Source of the DNA: Miltoncostaea sp963703045
GTDB taxonomy: Bacteria > Actinomycetota > Thermoleophilia > Miltoncostaeales > Miltoncostaeaceae
NCBI GenBank assembly: GCA_963703045.1
Contig: OY969782.1
Location: forward strand, 434,001 to 498,000
DNA length: 64,000 bases
Direction of reading: 5' to 3'
A program made the translations under genes and the position numbers. The notes under the pieces are model-generated. The model was given only the letters and a program-made list of their open reading frames with translations, was not told where the DNA came from and searched no databases. Below, piece by piece: positions 20,820 to 31,356 of the stretch (the first letter of the stretch is position 1; each line of letters opens with the position of its first letter).

Positions 20820-21785
20820 TCAGGTGGAGGGGTCCCCCGGGGGACGGGCGGCCAGGTCGCGGGTGCGCCCGATGTCCTGGTGGACCTGCGCCATCAACTC
20901 GTCGACCGAGGCGAAGCGCTTCTCGTCGCGCAGGCGCTCGATGAAGTCGATGCGCATCGTCTGCCCGTAGATGTCGCCGCCGTCGTGGTCGAGGAGGAAC
21001 GCCTCGAGCCGCAGCGTCGAGCGGGCGTCGGACGACGTGAAGGTGGGCGCCACGCCGATGTTGATCGCGGCCGCGCTGCGGCCGCCCGCCATCACCGCGC
21101 GGCCCGCGTAGACGCCGCGGCTCGGCAGGGCCGAGTCCGCCGGGATCTCGAGGTTGGCGGTCGGGATGCCCATGCCACGGCCACGGCCCTCGCCGGCGAC
21201 GACGACGCCCTCGATCGAGTGCATGCGTCCGAGGAGCGGGATGACGGCGGCGACCTGGCCGGTCGCCACCAGGCGCCGGATGCGGGTTGACGAGACCGGC
21301 TTGCCGTCGCCGCTGGTGACGGTCTCCGGCGACTCGACGCGCAGGGCCCGGGAGCGGCCGAACTGGGCCAGCATCTCGACGGTGCCGGCGCCCCCGTGCC
21401 CGAAGCGGAAGTTCTCGCCCACGACGACCGCGTCGGCGCCCACCGGTGCGCCGACCAGCATCTCGGCGAAGCGCTCGGCCCGGATGCGGGCGAAGGCGCG
21501 GGTGAAGGGCACGACGAGCAGCTCATCGACGCCGAGCCGCTCGATGAGCTGCCGCTTGAAGCCGATGTGCGTCAGCACCGCCGGCTTCAGCTCCGGGCGC
21601 AGGACGGCGATCGGCTGGGGCTCGAACGTGAGCGCCATGGAGCCGAGGCCGCGCTCGGCGGCCAGCTCGATGGCGCGGCCGATGACCTCCTGGTGGCCGA
21701 TGTGGACGCCGTCGAACGTCCCGATCGCGACGACCCGCCGGGGCCCGCCCAGGGGGAGGTCGCCGAGCGAGTTGTAGCGCCTCAC
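20820..21785 (-). CDS. ribF: Bifunctional riboflavin kinase / FAD synthetase
   Basis: Makes FMN and then FAD from riboflavin. The N-terminal nucleotidyltransferase half has GTFDGVHIGHQ, ALTFEPQP, VVGENFRFGHGGAGT and SSTRIRRLV. The C-terminal kinase half has GRGRGMGIPTANLEIP, GVYAG, NIGVAPTF and the acid LEAFLLD. The 321 residues match the family. Its ATG overlaps the truB stop (ATGA), making it the last gene of the long rimP-ribF operon. Confidence 0.96.
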   Translation of the reverse strand: MRRYNSLGDLPLGGPRRVVAIGTFDGVHIGHQEVIGRAIELAAERGLGSMALTFEPQPIAVLRPELKPAVLTHIGFKRQLIERLGVDELLVVPFTRAFARIRAERFAEMLVGAPVGADAVVVGENFRFGHGGAGTVEMLAQFGRSRALRVESPETVTSGDGKPVSSTRIRRLVATGQVAAVIPLLGRMHSIEGVVVAGEGRGRGMGIPTANLEIPADSALPSRGVYAGRAVMAGGRSAAAINIGVAPTFTSSDARSTLRLEAFLLDHDGGDIYGQTMRIDFIERLRDEKRFASVDELMAQVHQDIGRTRDLAARPPGDPST

Positions 21786-22666
21786 GCCCCGCCCCCGAGC
21801 ACGATCGACGGGCGCAGCAGGGGGCCGTCGGCCGCGGCCACGGCGATCAGCCGCCCCCCGGCGACGAGGGCGACCGGACCCTCGGCAGGCGCCGCCTCGC
21901 CGGACGGCACCGCGCGGCCGTGAAGCACGTCGGCGGCCTCGGCGGCCGAGAGGTCGCGTCGGCGCAGGTGCCCCAGCCCGCGCATCGGGTCGAGGCCGTT
22001 GTCGGGCGAGACCTCGTCGGGGCCGATCGCGTCGTCGACCGACAGAGCCCCCACGCTCGTCCGCCGCAGGGCGGAGCAGTACGCGCCGCTGCCGAGCGCC
22101 TCGCCGATGTCCTGGGCGAGGCGCCGCACGTACGTGCCCGAGCCGCAGTGCACCTCGATCTCGAACTCGCCCGGAGCCGGCTCCCCCACCAGCCGCAGGG
22201 AGTGGACGGCGATGTCGCGCACGGGCAGGTCGCCGACGTCCTCGCCGCGGCGCGTGCGGGCGTAGAGCCGCTCGCCGCCGACGCGGACCGCCGACAGGGC
22301 CGGCACGCGCTGGCGCACGACGCCCACGAACTCCGGCAGCACCTCGGCGACCGCGGCGGCGCTCGCGGGCTGGCCCGCCGCGGTGATCGGTCCCTCGGGA
22401 TCGCCGCTCTCGGAGCGGAAGCCGGTGCGCACGGTGGCCAGGTAGGTCTTGTCCAACCCGGTGAGCAGCGGCGCGAGCCGGGTGGCGCGGCCCCCCATCA
22501 ACACGAGCAGCCCGGTCGCGAAGGGATCGAGCGTGCCGCTGTGCCCCACCTTGGCGCGGCGGGGCAGCCGGCGGCGGGCCGTGGCCACCACGTCGTGCGA
22601 GGTCGGCCCGGCCGGCTTGTCGACCAACCAGAGGGCGGGACCGAGCGGAGCGGTCGCCTCAGCCAC
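21782..22666 (-). CDS. truB: tRNA pseudouridine-55 synthase
   Basis: Forms pseudouridine in the T-loop of tRNAs. Motif I appears as KVGHSGTLDPFATGLL with the catalytic Asp; most homologues have GHTGTLDP. Also present are KTYLATVRTGFRSES, VPALSAVRVGGERLY and CGSGTYVRRLAQDIG. The 294 residues include a short PUA-like C-terminal tail. It overlaps nrnA by eight bases and ribF by four. Confidence 0.95.
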   Translation of the reverse strand: MAEATAPLGPALWLVDKPAGPTSHDVVATARRRLPRRAKVGHSGTLDPFATGLLVLMGGRATRLAPLLTGLDKTYLATVRTGFRSESGDPEGPITAAGQPASAAAVAEVLPEFVGVVRQRVPALSAVRVGGERLYARTRRGEDVGDLPVRDIAVHSLRLVGEPAPGEFEIEVHCGSGTYVRRLAQDIGEALGSGAYCSALRRTSVGALSVDDAIGPDEVSPDNGLDPMRGLGHLRRRDLSAAEAADVLHGRAVPSGEAAPAEGPVALVAGGRLIAVAAADGPLLRPSIVLGGGA

Positions 22667-23669
22667 CGGCCCCGTTCGCGTCGAGGCGCTCGCGCATGCG
22701 GGACTCCAGCCACGGCAGCAGATCCTCGGGCGGCCGGCTCGTGCTGAAGCCGGCCGCCGCGCGATGGCCTCCGCCGCCCTCCTCCCGGGCGATCATCGCG
22801 ACATCGACGGCCGGGTCGACCGACCGCAGCGAGACTCGGTAGAGCCCGGGCGGCCCCGCCTCGCGCACGAGCGCCGCCGCGCTGACCCCGCGCACGCCGC
22901 GCATCACCTCGACGATGCCCTCGCAGTCGTCGCCGCCGGCGCGCCGGAAGTCGTCGGCCGTCAGCACCGCCGCCAGCATCCGCCCGCCGGCGAGCGAGGT
23001 CGCACCTTCGATCGCGCGGCCGGTCAACCGCAGGCGGTCGAGCGGCTGCTCCTCGAAGAGGCGGCGCGACATGGCGGCCGGATCGACCCCCGCCGCGATC
23101 ATGCGACCGGCGATCTCGTGGGCCCGGGGGCGTGTGTTGGTGTATCCGAACCGGCCGGTGTCGGTGACCAGGCCCACGTAGAGGGCCTCGGCCACCTCGC
23201 GGGTGAGCGGCCACCCGGCGGCGTCGATGACGCCCACCAGCACCTCCGCGGTGCTCGAGGCGTCGGGCTCGATGAGGTTGAGGTCGCCGAAGCGGGTGTT
23301 GTCCTGGTGGTGGTCGATGTTGACGACCAGGCGCGCCGCCTCGTGCACCGGCTCGGGCCACATGCGGCGCTCGGTGGCGCAGTCGACCGCGACGAGCACG
23401 CGCTCGTCGATGTCGTCGGGCAGCGTCGCGGCGAACGTCTCGTCCGCGGCGGGCAGGAACGTGAGGTCGCTCGGCACGGCGGGCACGTCGGGGTGCGCCA
23501 CGATCACGTCCTGGCCGGCGGCGCGCAGGGCGCGCGCCAGCCCCAGGATCGAGCCGATCGCATCGCCGTCCGGGTTGTGGTGCGCGGTGACCACGAGGCG
23601 CTCGCCCGGCCGCGACAGCACCTCGGCGACCTCGGCCGTCGTCGCGTCCCGCCGGGTGCGCTCGCTCAT
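22659..23669 (-). CDS. nrnA: DHH/DHHA1 phosphoesterase (nanoRNase / pAp phosphatase)
   Basis: Manganese phosphoesterase that degrades 2-5-nt RNAs and dephosphorylates pAp. Visible motifs are VTAHHNPDGDAIGS (motif I), VAVDCATE, the DHH core VNIDHHQDN, LVTDTGRFGY, and the DHHA1 signature EEGGGGHRAAAGF. Length is 336 residues. It sits between rbfA and truB, as in many Gram-positive operons, and its ATG overlaps the rbfA stop (ATGA). Confidence 0.92.
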   Translation of the reverse strand: MSERTRRDATTAEVAEVLSRPGERLVVTAHHNPDGDAIGSILGLARALRAAGQDVIVAHPDVPAVPSDLTFLPAADETFAATLPDDIDERVLVAVDCATERRMWPEPVHEAARLVVNIDHHQDNTRFGDLNLIEPDASSTAEVLVGVIDAAGWPLTREVAEALYVGLVTDTGRFGYTNTRPRAHEIAGRMIAAGVDPAAMSRRLFEEQPLDRLRLTGRAIEGATSLAGGRMLAAVLTADDFRRAGGDDCEGIVEVMRGVRGVSAAALVREAGPPGLYRVSLRSVDPAVDVAMIAREEGGGGHRAAAGFSTSRPPEDLLPWLESRMRERLDANGAGG

Positions 23670-24034
23670 GGGGTCTCCTCGGGGCCGCCCGTGACCTCGT
23701 CGATGAAGCGTGTCAGCTCGACGGCGTCCTGCTGCGTCTGGTCGTAGTGGAAGGTGAGCTGGGGGGTGTGGCGCGCCCGCAGCTCGGCCGCGAGGCGGGA
23801 CTGGAGCAGGCCGCGGGCCGAGTCGAGTGCCTCCTGGCTGCCCCTCCGCTCGCGCGTGCGCAGCGTGGTGAAGAAGACCTTGGCCTCGCGCACGTCCTGC
23901 GTCGCCTCGACGTGGGTGATCGTGACGAACCCGAGGCGCGGGTCGGACAGCTCGCGCGCGATCACCTCGGCGAGGACCTGCCGCAGCGCGGTGTCGACGC
24001 GGCGCATGCGGGTGCTGCGCGGCCGCTTCGCCAT
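23666..24034 (-). CDS. rbfA: 30S ribosome-binding factor A
   Basis: KH-like assembly factor needed for late 30S maturation and 16S 5'-end processing. The 122 residues show STRMRRVDTALRQVLAEVI, DPRLGFVTITHVE, AKVFFTTL, and the C-terminal TPQLTFHYDQTQQDAVEL. The ATG giving MAKRPRS is chosen because it overlaps the ylxP stop (ATGA) and fits family length; the longer frame upstream is a shadow. Confidence 0.94.
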   Translation of the reverse strand: MAKRPRSTRMRRVDTALRQVLAEVIARELSDPRLGFVTITHVEATQDVREAKVFFTTLRTRERRGSQEALDSARGLLQSRLAAELRARHTPQLTFHYDQTQQDAVELTRFIDEVTGGPEETP

Positions 24035-24360
24035 CAGGCGTCCCACGGCGCGGCGTCGCCGGGCTCCACCGCGATCAGGTCGCGCGCCTCGCCCACGACC
24101 TGGAACGCCTCGTCGGCGTGCAGCCAGCGCGCCGCGTCGTCGATGCGGTCGCCGGTCTCGGACGCGGAACGCCCGACGAGCGCCAGCGTCAGGCCCGCGC
24201 GCTGCCAGAGGTCGTGGTGGTTGACCTCGGCGACCGCGCAGGAGAACCTGCGGGCGAGGCCGGCCTTCACCCGCAGGAGCTCCTTGCGCTTGGTCTTGAG
24301 GGACGCACCGTCCGGAAGGTGGAGGTCGACGCTCAGGACGCCCACGTAGCCGCACTCCAT
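24034..24360 (-). CDS. ylxP: YlxP-like DUF503 protein
   Basis: Small conserved protein of 108 residues encoded between infB and rbfA in many Gram-positives. It contains the family's VGVLSVDLHLPDGASLKTKR, RRFSCAVAEVNHHDLWQRA and LALVGRSASE. The fold is ferredoxin-like; function is unknown but context suggests ribosome assembly or translation. ATG at 24360 is preferred to GTG two codons earlier because homologues begin close to the first strand. Confidence 0.88.
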   Translation of the reverse strand: MECGYVGVLSVDLHLPDGASLKTKRKELLRVKAGLARRFSCAVAEVNHHDLWQRAGLTLALVGRSASETGDRIDDAARWLHADEAFQVVGEARDLIAVEPGDAAPWDA

Positions 24361-24373
24361 GACCACCCCGGGC

Positions 24374-27273
<2,900 letters not shown>

Positions 27274-27274
<1 letters not shown>

Positions 27275-27550
27275 CACGTCCCCCATTGACCCTCCCCGCC
27301 GACTTGCGCGCCAAGCTCCGGATCGATCACGAGCTCGCCGCCGTATCTTCGCTCCACGATGGAAAGCGCGCCGCGCGACCGCCTTCCCGAAGCACTCATC
27401 CCGCCGGCACACGTACAACCCACGCCCGCCGAGGCGGGACGCATCGTCCCGCACCAGGCGGTGCGTCCCGTCGCCCGGAGCGGCGACGAAGCGGGCGAGC
27501 GCCGACTTCTCGTGTCGGGCGCCGCAGCCGAGGCAGCGGCGCTCCGGCAC
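27274..27550 (-). CDS. ylxR: YlxR (DUF448) protein, one apparent frameshift
   Basis: Small basic RNA-associated protein between nusA and infB. It opens ERRCLGCGARHEKSALARFV and continues GRGLYVCRRDECFGKAVARRA, the YlxR Cys-rich signature. As the sequence stands, the frame runs on without a stop into infB. Removing one base near 27362 (GCTTTCC) instead gives SIVERRYGGELVIDPELG and a stop overlapping the infB ATG as TGATG. The span is one base over a multiple of three. A real YlxR-IF2 fusion is possible but less likely than an inserted base. Confidence 0.8.
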
Positions 27551-27585
27551 GTGCCGGGCGCGTTCCGTCGAGTTACGTCCTGCCG

Positions 27586-28947
27586 CTACCCCTCCTCCTC
27601 CGTGGCGCCCTCACCCGCGGCCGTGGCCACGGCGGGAGCGAGCTCCGACACACGTGCCCAGCCCGTCTCGGTGCCGGCCTCCTCGACCTCCTCGCCGGTC
27701 AGCGGCCGCCCGAGGGAGACCTCCACCTCGGCGAGGCGGGCATGTGTGGGCACGGCACAGTAGCGCGTCCCCGTGACGGCGGCGTTCGGGCAGCGCTTGC
27801 CGGTGCGCAGCATGGCCGCGCAGCGCAGCGTCCCCGACTCGGTCTCGTCGCCGAACTCGTCGTTCTCCTCCTCGCGGGCGAACGTCGACTCGCTCTTGAT
27901 GTCGATGTGCCAGCCGGTGAGGCGCGCGGCCAGCCGCGCGTTCATGCCCTCGCGGCCGATCGAGAGCGACAGCTGGTCGTCGGGCACGATGACCGTCGCC
28001 TGACGGTTGTCGTCGTCGACCAGCACCTCGCGCACCCGGGCCGGCGAGAGCGCCTTGGCCACGTAGCGCGCGGGCTCCTCGTTGAACGGGATGATGTCGA
28101 TCTTCTCGCCCCGCAGCTCGGACACGACCATGCGCACCCGCGACCCCCGCGGGCCGACGCAGGCGCCGACCGGGTCGACGCCCTGCACGTGCGAGATGAC
28201 GGCGATCTTCGACCGCCACCCCGGCTCGCGGGCGACGCCGCGGATCTCGACGAGGCCGTCGGCCATCTCGGGCACCTCGAGCTTGAACAGCTCGCGCACG
28301 AGCTGGTCGGAGCGGCGGCTGACGATGACCTGCGGGCCCTTCGTGGAGCTGCGCACCTCGATGATGACGGCCTTGATGCGGGCGCCGTGGTCGTACCGCT
28401 CGTTGTGGACCTGCTCGCTCTCGGGCAGCAGAGCCTCGACGCGGCCCAGGTCGACGAGGGTGTAGCGCGAGTCGGACTGCTGGATGATGCCGGTCACGAC
28501 GTCGCCGACCCGGTCGACGTACTCGTCGTACATCATCTCGCGCTCGGCCTCGCGGATCCGCTGCAGGATGACCTGCTTGGCCGTCTGCGCGGCGATGCGC
28601 CCGAAGTTGTCCGGGGTGACGTCGATCGCCTCGATCTCGTCGTCGGCGTAGGCCGCCCAGTCGATGTCGGGCGGCGGCGGCTCGTACTCCTCCGGATCGA
28701 CGCCCTCCGGGATGACGGGCTCCTCGCGCGGCAGCACCCGCAGCTCCTCGCCCTCGGGGAGGATCACCTGCCAGACGCGCATCTCGCCGGTCTCGCGATC
28801 GATGTCGACCCGCGCGAACTCGGCCGGATCGGGCGTCTTCTTGTAGGCGGCGAGCAGGGCATCCTCGAGCGCCACGAGGAGGGTCTCGGAGTCGATCCCC
28901 TTCTCGCGCTCGATCTGCTTGATCGCCTCGATGATCTCTCGGTTCAC
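27586..28947 (-). CDS. nusA: Transcription factor NusA with C-terminal Cys/His knuckle
   Basis: Elongation, pausing and termination factor. The N-terminal RNAP-binding domain begins REIIEAIKQIEREKGI. The S1 domain (VGDVVTGIIQQSDSRYTLVD, GARIKAVI) and two KH domains (GACVGPRGSRVRMVVSEL and VIVPDDQLSLSIGREGMNARLA) follow. Beyond the KH domains lies an unusual tail with C376, C386, C397 and H402 (RCAAMLRTGKRC, RYCAVPTH), resembling a small zinc knuckle, and then an acidic end. The GTG start (NREIIEAIKQ) follows GGGAG; the longer frame upstream is not NusA-like. Length is 453 residues. Confidence 0.95.
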   Translation of the reverse strand: MNREIIEAIKQIEREKGIDSETLLVALEDALLAAYKKTPDPAEFARVDIDRETGEMRVWQVILPEGEELRVLPREEPVIPEGVDPEEYEPPPPDIDWAAYADDEIEAIDVTPDNFGRIAAQTAKQVILQRIREAEREMMYDEYVDRVGDVVTGIIQQSDSRYTLVDLGRVEALLPESEQVHNERYDHGARIKAVIIEVRSSTKGPQVIVSRRSDQLVRELFKLEVPEMADGLVEIRGVAREPGWRSKIAVISHVQGVDPVGACVGPRGSRVRMVVSELRGEKIDIIPFNEEPARYVAKALSPARVREVLVDDDNRQATVIVPDDQLSLSIGREGMNARLAARLTGWHIDIKSESTFAREEENDEFGDETESGTLRCAAMLRTGKRCPNAAVTGTRYCAVPTHARLAEVEVSLGRPLTGEEVEEAGTETGWARVSELAPAVATAAGEGATEEEG

Positions 28948-29023
28948 CTTCTGCTCCCCCCAACGAACTGAACGGCCGTGGGCGACGACGCCCGGTGCGG
29001 CGGGACGATCCCGCGCAGCCCGG

Positions 29024-29470
29024 TCACCATGCCCCGACCTCCTCCACGGCGTTCGCGCGGCGGACCCGCTCGAACGGGATCTCGACGACCCCGTCCGCGA
29101 GCTCGACGCGCACGGCGTGGTCGTCGGCGTCCACGAGCCTGCCCGTGACCGACGTCGTCCCATCCTCGCGCTCGACCCTCAGGCGCACATCGCGGCCCAC
29201 CGCCCGGCGGAAGTGCTCGGGGCGGCGCAGCGGCGGCTCGGGGCCCGGCGACCAGACCTCGGCGCCGTGATCCTCCAGCAGCCCCGCCTCGTCGAGCACA
29301 CGCGTCACCGAGGCGCAGAGCTCATGTGTCACGCCATCCGGGTGGTCGACCACCAGGCGCAGCATGCCGCCCCCCTCGCGGACCACCCTCAGGTCCAGCA
29401 GATCGACCTCGGGCAGGGCAGCGGCCAGCGCCGTCTCGACGCGACGCTCGATCTCGTCCGTGACCGCCAT
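29024..29470 (-). CDS. rimP: Ribosome maturation factor RimP
   Basis: Needed for 30S subunit assembly. The 148 residues have the N-terminal alpha/beta domain (TDEIERRVETALAAALPEVDLLDLRVV) and the SH3-like C-terminal domain (GRDVRLRVEREDG, VTGRLVDADDHAVRVEL, FERVRRANAV). The usual family element DCxxVSR is altered to ELCASVTRVLDEAG. The ATG was chosen at MAVTDEIERR since the frame upstream crosses the leader hairpin. It is the first gene of the operon that runs to ribF. Confidence 0.9.
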   Translation of the reverse strand: MAVTDEIERRVETALAAALPEVDLLDLRVVREGGGMLRLVVDHPDGVTHELCASVTRVLDEAGLLEDHGAEVWSPGPEPPLRRPEHFRRAVGRDVRLRVEREDGTTSVTGRLVDADDHAVRVELADGVVEIPFERVRRANAVEEVGAW

Positions 29471-29507
29471 CGGCTGCACCCCCTTCGGGAACGGTGTCCG
29501 CGCCCAC

Positions 29508-29533
29508 AAAAAAGGTGGGTATCTCACCCACCT
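29508..29533 (-). terminator. Intrinsic terminator / attenuator in the rimP-nusA leader
   Basis: On the minus strand AGGTGGGT pairs perfectly with ACCCACCT around a five-base loop and is followed by T6, a textbook intrinsic terminator, yet it lies about 40 bases before rimP. A GTGGG just after the T-run can instead pair with the CCCAC of the 3' arm, which gives a possible anti-terminator. This implies premature termination control of the operon, plausibly by NusA itself. Confidence 0.7.
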
Positions 29534-29570
29534 CACGTCGCCACCGTCACATCTCTCTCGCGGACAGCCG

Positions 29571-29576
29571 ACGATA
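29571..29576 (-). promoter_or_regulatory. -10 box candidate of the rimP operon (TATCGT)
   Basis: TATCGT on the minus strand would start a leader of about 95 bases that contains the terminator hairpin. No -35 match is evident. Confidence 0.4.
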
Positions 29577-29653
29577 GCACTCCGCCCCGTCGGCGTCCGC
29601 CGGCGAGAGGGGCGCGGCGGCCTCCCGACCGACCCCGGGGGCGCCGTTGCGAC

Positions 29654-29659
29654 TACCAT
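29654..29659 (+). promoter_or_regulatory. -10 box (TACCAT), leaderless VOC gene
   Basis: TACCAT ends seven bases before the ATG at 29667 with no Shine-Dalgarno site between, the same spacing as at the YbjN-like gene (30543). Confidence 0.5.
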
Positions 29660-29666
29660 CCGCCGC

Positions 29667-30020
29667 ATGAGCGAACCCTCCGCCGACGCCCCCCGGATGC
29701 TGGTCGAGTTCCCCGCGGACGATCCCGCGCGCGCGGTCCGGTTCTGGGAGGGCGTGCTCGACCGCCCCCTGCATCCGCGCCGCGACGATCAGGGAGAGGG
29801 CTGGCAGACCGGTGACGCCGGCGCCGCCATGGGGGTCCATCCCCGCGCCAGCGGCCCGGGCGACCGGGTGTCGCTGCCCTACTTCGCCGTCGGCGATCTC
29901 GACGCCGCCCTCGCCCGCGTGGCCGAGCTGGGGGGCTCGGTCGTGCACGCCGGCGGGCGCTGGGCGATCTGCCGCGACTCCGAGGGGAGCCCGTTCGGCC
30001 TGGGGCCGCTGCCGGGCTGA
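29667..30020 (+). CDS. VOC-superfamily protein
   Basis: Small vicinal-oxygen-chelate fold protein of 117 residues: RMLVEFPADDPARAVRFWEGVLDRPL in the first module, then YFAVGDLDAALARVAELGGSVVHAGG, and the closing CRDSEGSPFGLG. This is the common actinobacterial type, often annotated as a glyoxalase/bleomycin-resistance-like protein. The usual second-module metal ligand is not obvious, so it may bind rather than convert a ligand. It converges on dtd with a one-base gap, without a terminator. Confidence 0.8.
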   Translation: MSEPSADAPRMLVEFPADDPARAVRFWEGVLDRPLHPRRDDQGEGWQTGDAGAAMGVHPRASGPGDRVSLPYFAVGDLDAALARVAELGGSVVHAGGRWAICRDSEGSPFGLGPLPG

Positions 30021-30021
30021 C

Positions 30022-30492
30022 CTACCCCCCGCCGCGGGGCGCGGAGAGCGCGTCGCTGTCGAGCACGAGGGTGACCGGCCCGTCGTTCTCGAGGCTGACG
30101 GCCATCGCCTCGCCGAACCGGCCGCGCGCGACCGGCACGCCGTGGGCGGCCACGGCCGCCGCGTACCGCTCGACGAGGGGGGCCGCATGCTCGGGCCGGG
30201 CCGCCCGGGACCACGAGGGACGGTTGCCGCGGCGCACGTCGGCGAGCAGCGTGAACTGGCTGACGCAGAGCAGACCGGCGCCGGGCACGGCCGTCAGGGC
30301 GCGGTCGAAGGGGCGCTCGGGCCCGGCGAACAGGCGCAGGCGCACCGTCTTGTCGGCGAGGCGCCGCGCGTCGTCGGCCGTGTCGCCGTCGGCGACGCCG
30401 ACCAGCGCCAGCAGGCCGGCGCCGATCTCGCCCACGGTCTCGCCGGCGACCTCGACCCGCGCCCACCCGACCCGCTGGAGCACGACGCGCAC
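30022..30492 (-). CDS. dtd: D-aminoacyl-tRNA deacylase
   Basis: Recycles mischarged D-aminoacyl-tRNA. Family motifs: MRVVLQRVGWARVEVAG at the start, the SQFTLLADVRRGNRPS segment, and ENDGPVTLVLDS, whose NxGPVT forms the second half of the active site. Length is 156 residues. The usual cis-Gly-Pro motif is readable. The GTG is six bases after a TAGGCT hexamer, so the mRNA is probably leaderless. Confidence 0.93.
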   Translation of the reverse strand: MRVVLQRVGWARVEVAGETVGEIGAGLLALVGVADGDTADDARRLADKTVRLRLFAGPERPFDRALTAVPGAGLLCVSQFTLLADVRRGNRPSWSRAARPEHAAPLVERYAAAVAAHGVPVARGRFGEAMAVSLENDGPVTLVLDSDALSAPRGGG

Positions 30493-30498
30493 CGCGTC

Positions 30499-30504
30499 AG
30501 CCTA
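30499..30504 (-). promoter_or_regulatory. -10 box (TAGGCT), leaderless dtd
   Basis: TAGGCT on the minus strand is separated from the dtd GTG by six bases, too short for a Shine-Dalgarno site. Confidence 0.45.
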
Positions 30505-30542
30505 CGTGTGCCGCGGCCCGTCCCGGGGGCGTCCGCGCTGGG

Positions 30543-30548
30543 TACCAT
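30543..30548 (+). promoter_or_regulatory. -10 box (TACCAT), leaderless YbjN-like gene
   Basis: TACCAT ends seven bases before the ATG at 30556, without a Shine-Dalgarno site between. Confidence 0.5.
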
Positions 30549-30555
30549 CGCGCCC

Positions 30556-31008
30556 ATGGACGACGCCGCCCCCGCACTGATCTCCGCCCACCTCGACGAG
30601 ATCGGCGCCGACACCGAGCGCCGCGACGCGCGCGAGTGGAGCGTGCAGGTGCCCTGCACGAAGCGCGGCGCGATCGCGGTGCTGCTGAAGGCCGGCGAGC
30701 GCACGCTGAGTCTGCGCGCCTTCGTGGTGCGCGGCCCCGACCGCGCCCACGCCGACGTGTACGCGCGGCTGCTCCACAAGAACCTCGCCGTGCGCGACTG
30801 GCGATTCGGCATCGACGGTCCGGGCGACATCTACGCCGTGGCCGACACCCCGCTGGACGGGCTCGACGCCGACCGCATCGACGGCCTGCTCGGGGCGCTC
30901 AGCACGCTCGTCGACGAGACGTTCGAGAGCATCGTGCGGATGGGCTTCGACGTGCCCGAGGGGACCGAGTTCCGGCCACCGCCCGGCGCGGCCGCGCCGA
31001 CCGGGTAG
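30556..31008 (+). CDS. YbjN-domain protein
   Basis: Cytosolic protein of 150 residues with the YbjN / type-III-secretion-chaperone-like fold: WSVQVPCTKRGAIAVLLKAGERTLSLRAFVV strands, HADVYARLLHKNLAVRDWRFGID, and the helical end LLGALSTLVDETFESIVRMGF. Actinobacteria carry such proteins next to many unrelated genes, and the molecular role is unknown. It diverges from dtd with about 60 bp in which both leaderless promoters lie. Confidence 0.72.
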   Translation: MDDAAPALISAHLDEIGADTERRDAREWSVQVPCTKRGAIAVLLKAGERTLSLRAFVVRGPDRAHADVYARLLHKNLAVRDWRFGIDGPGDIYAVADTPLDGLDADRIDGLLGALSTLVDETFESIVRMGFDVPEGTEFRPPPGAAAPTG

Positions 31009-31014
31009 CCGGCC

Positions 31015-31356
31015 TCAGCGGCCCGCGGCACCCTCGAGGCCGGTGCCGAAGAGGCGGGCCAGGCGGTAGTGGCGGGCGGCCAGCGGGTCGCCGAGGCGCG
31101 AGAGCGACCGGGCCAGTCCGTAGTGGGCGTAGCCGTCGGTCGGCGACAGCTCGACGGCGGCGCCGAACTCCTCGGCCGCGCGGGCGTAGGCGCGGGCCGC
31201 GAGGTAGGCCCGGCCGAGGGCCTCCCGGATCGAGCCCTTGTCCGGCTCGAGCGCCTTCGCGCGCTCGAGCGCGACGGCCGCCTGGTCGAACTCGCGCACC
31301 TGCAGCAGCCACTGGCCGTTGCAGAAGGCCTCGTAGGCGTCGGCTCCCTCGGTCAT
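31015..31356 (-). CDS. Tetratricopeptide-repeat protein
   Basis: Short TPR protein of 113 residues with about three repeats: CNGQWLLQVREFDQAAVALERAKALEPDKG, EALGRAYLAARAYARAAEEFGAAVELSPTDG, and HYGLARSLSRLGDPLAARHYRLA. There is no signal peptide. It is the last gene of the MoxR-DUF58-transglutaminase operon (ATGA overlap), and may act as a scaffold for that complex. A TACCGT six bases before its ATG, inside the upstream gene, could also give a separate leaderless transcript. Confidence 0.8.
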   Translation of the reverse strand: MTEGADAYEAFCNGQWLLQVREFDQAAVALERAKALEPDKGSIREALGRAYLAARAYARAAEEFGAAVELSPTDGYAHYGLARSLSRLGDPLAARHYRLARLFGTGLEGAAGR

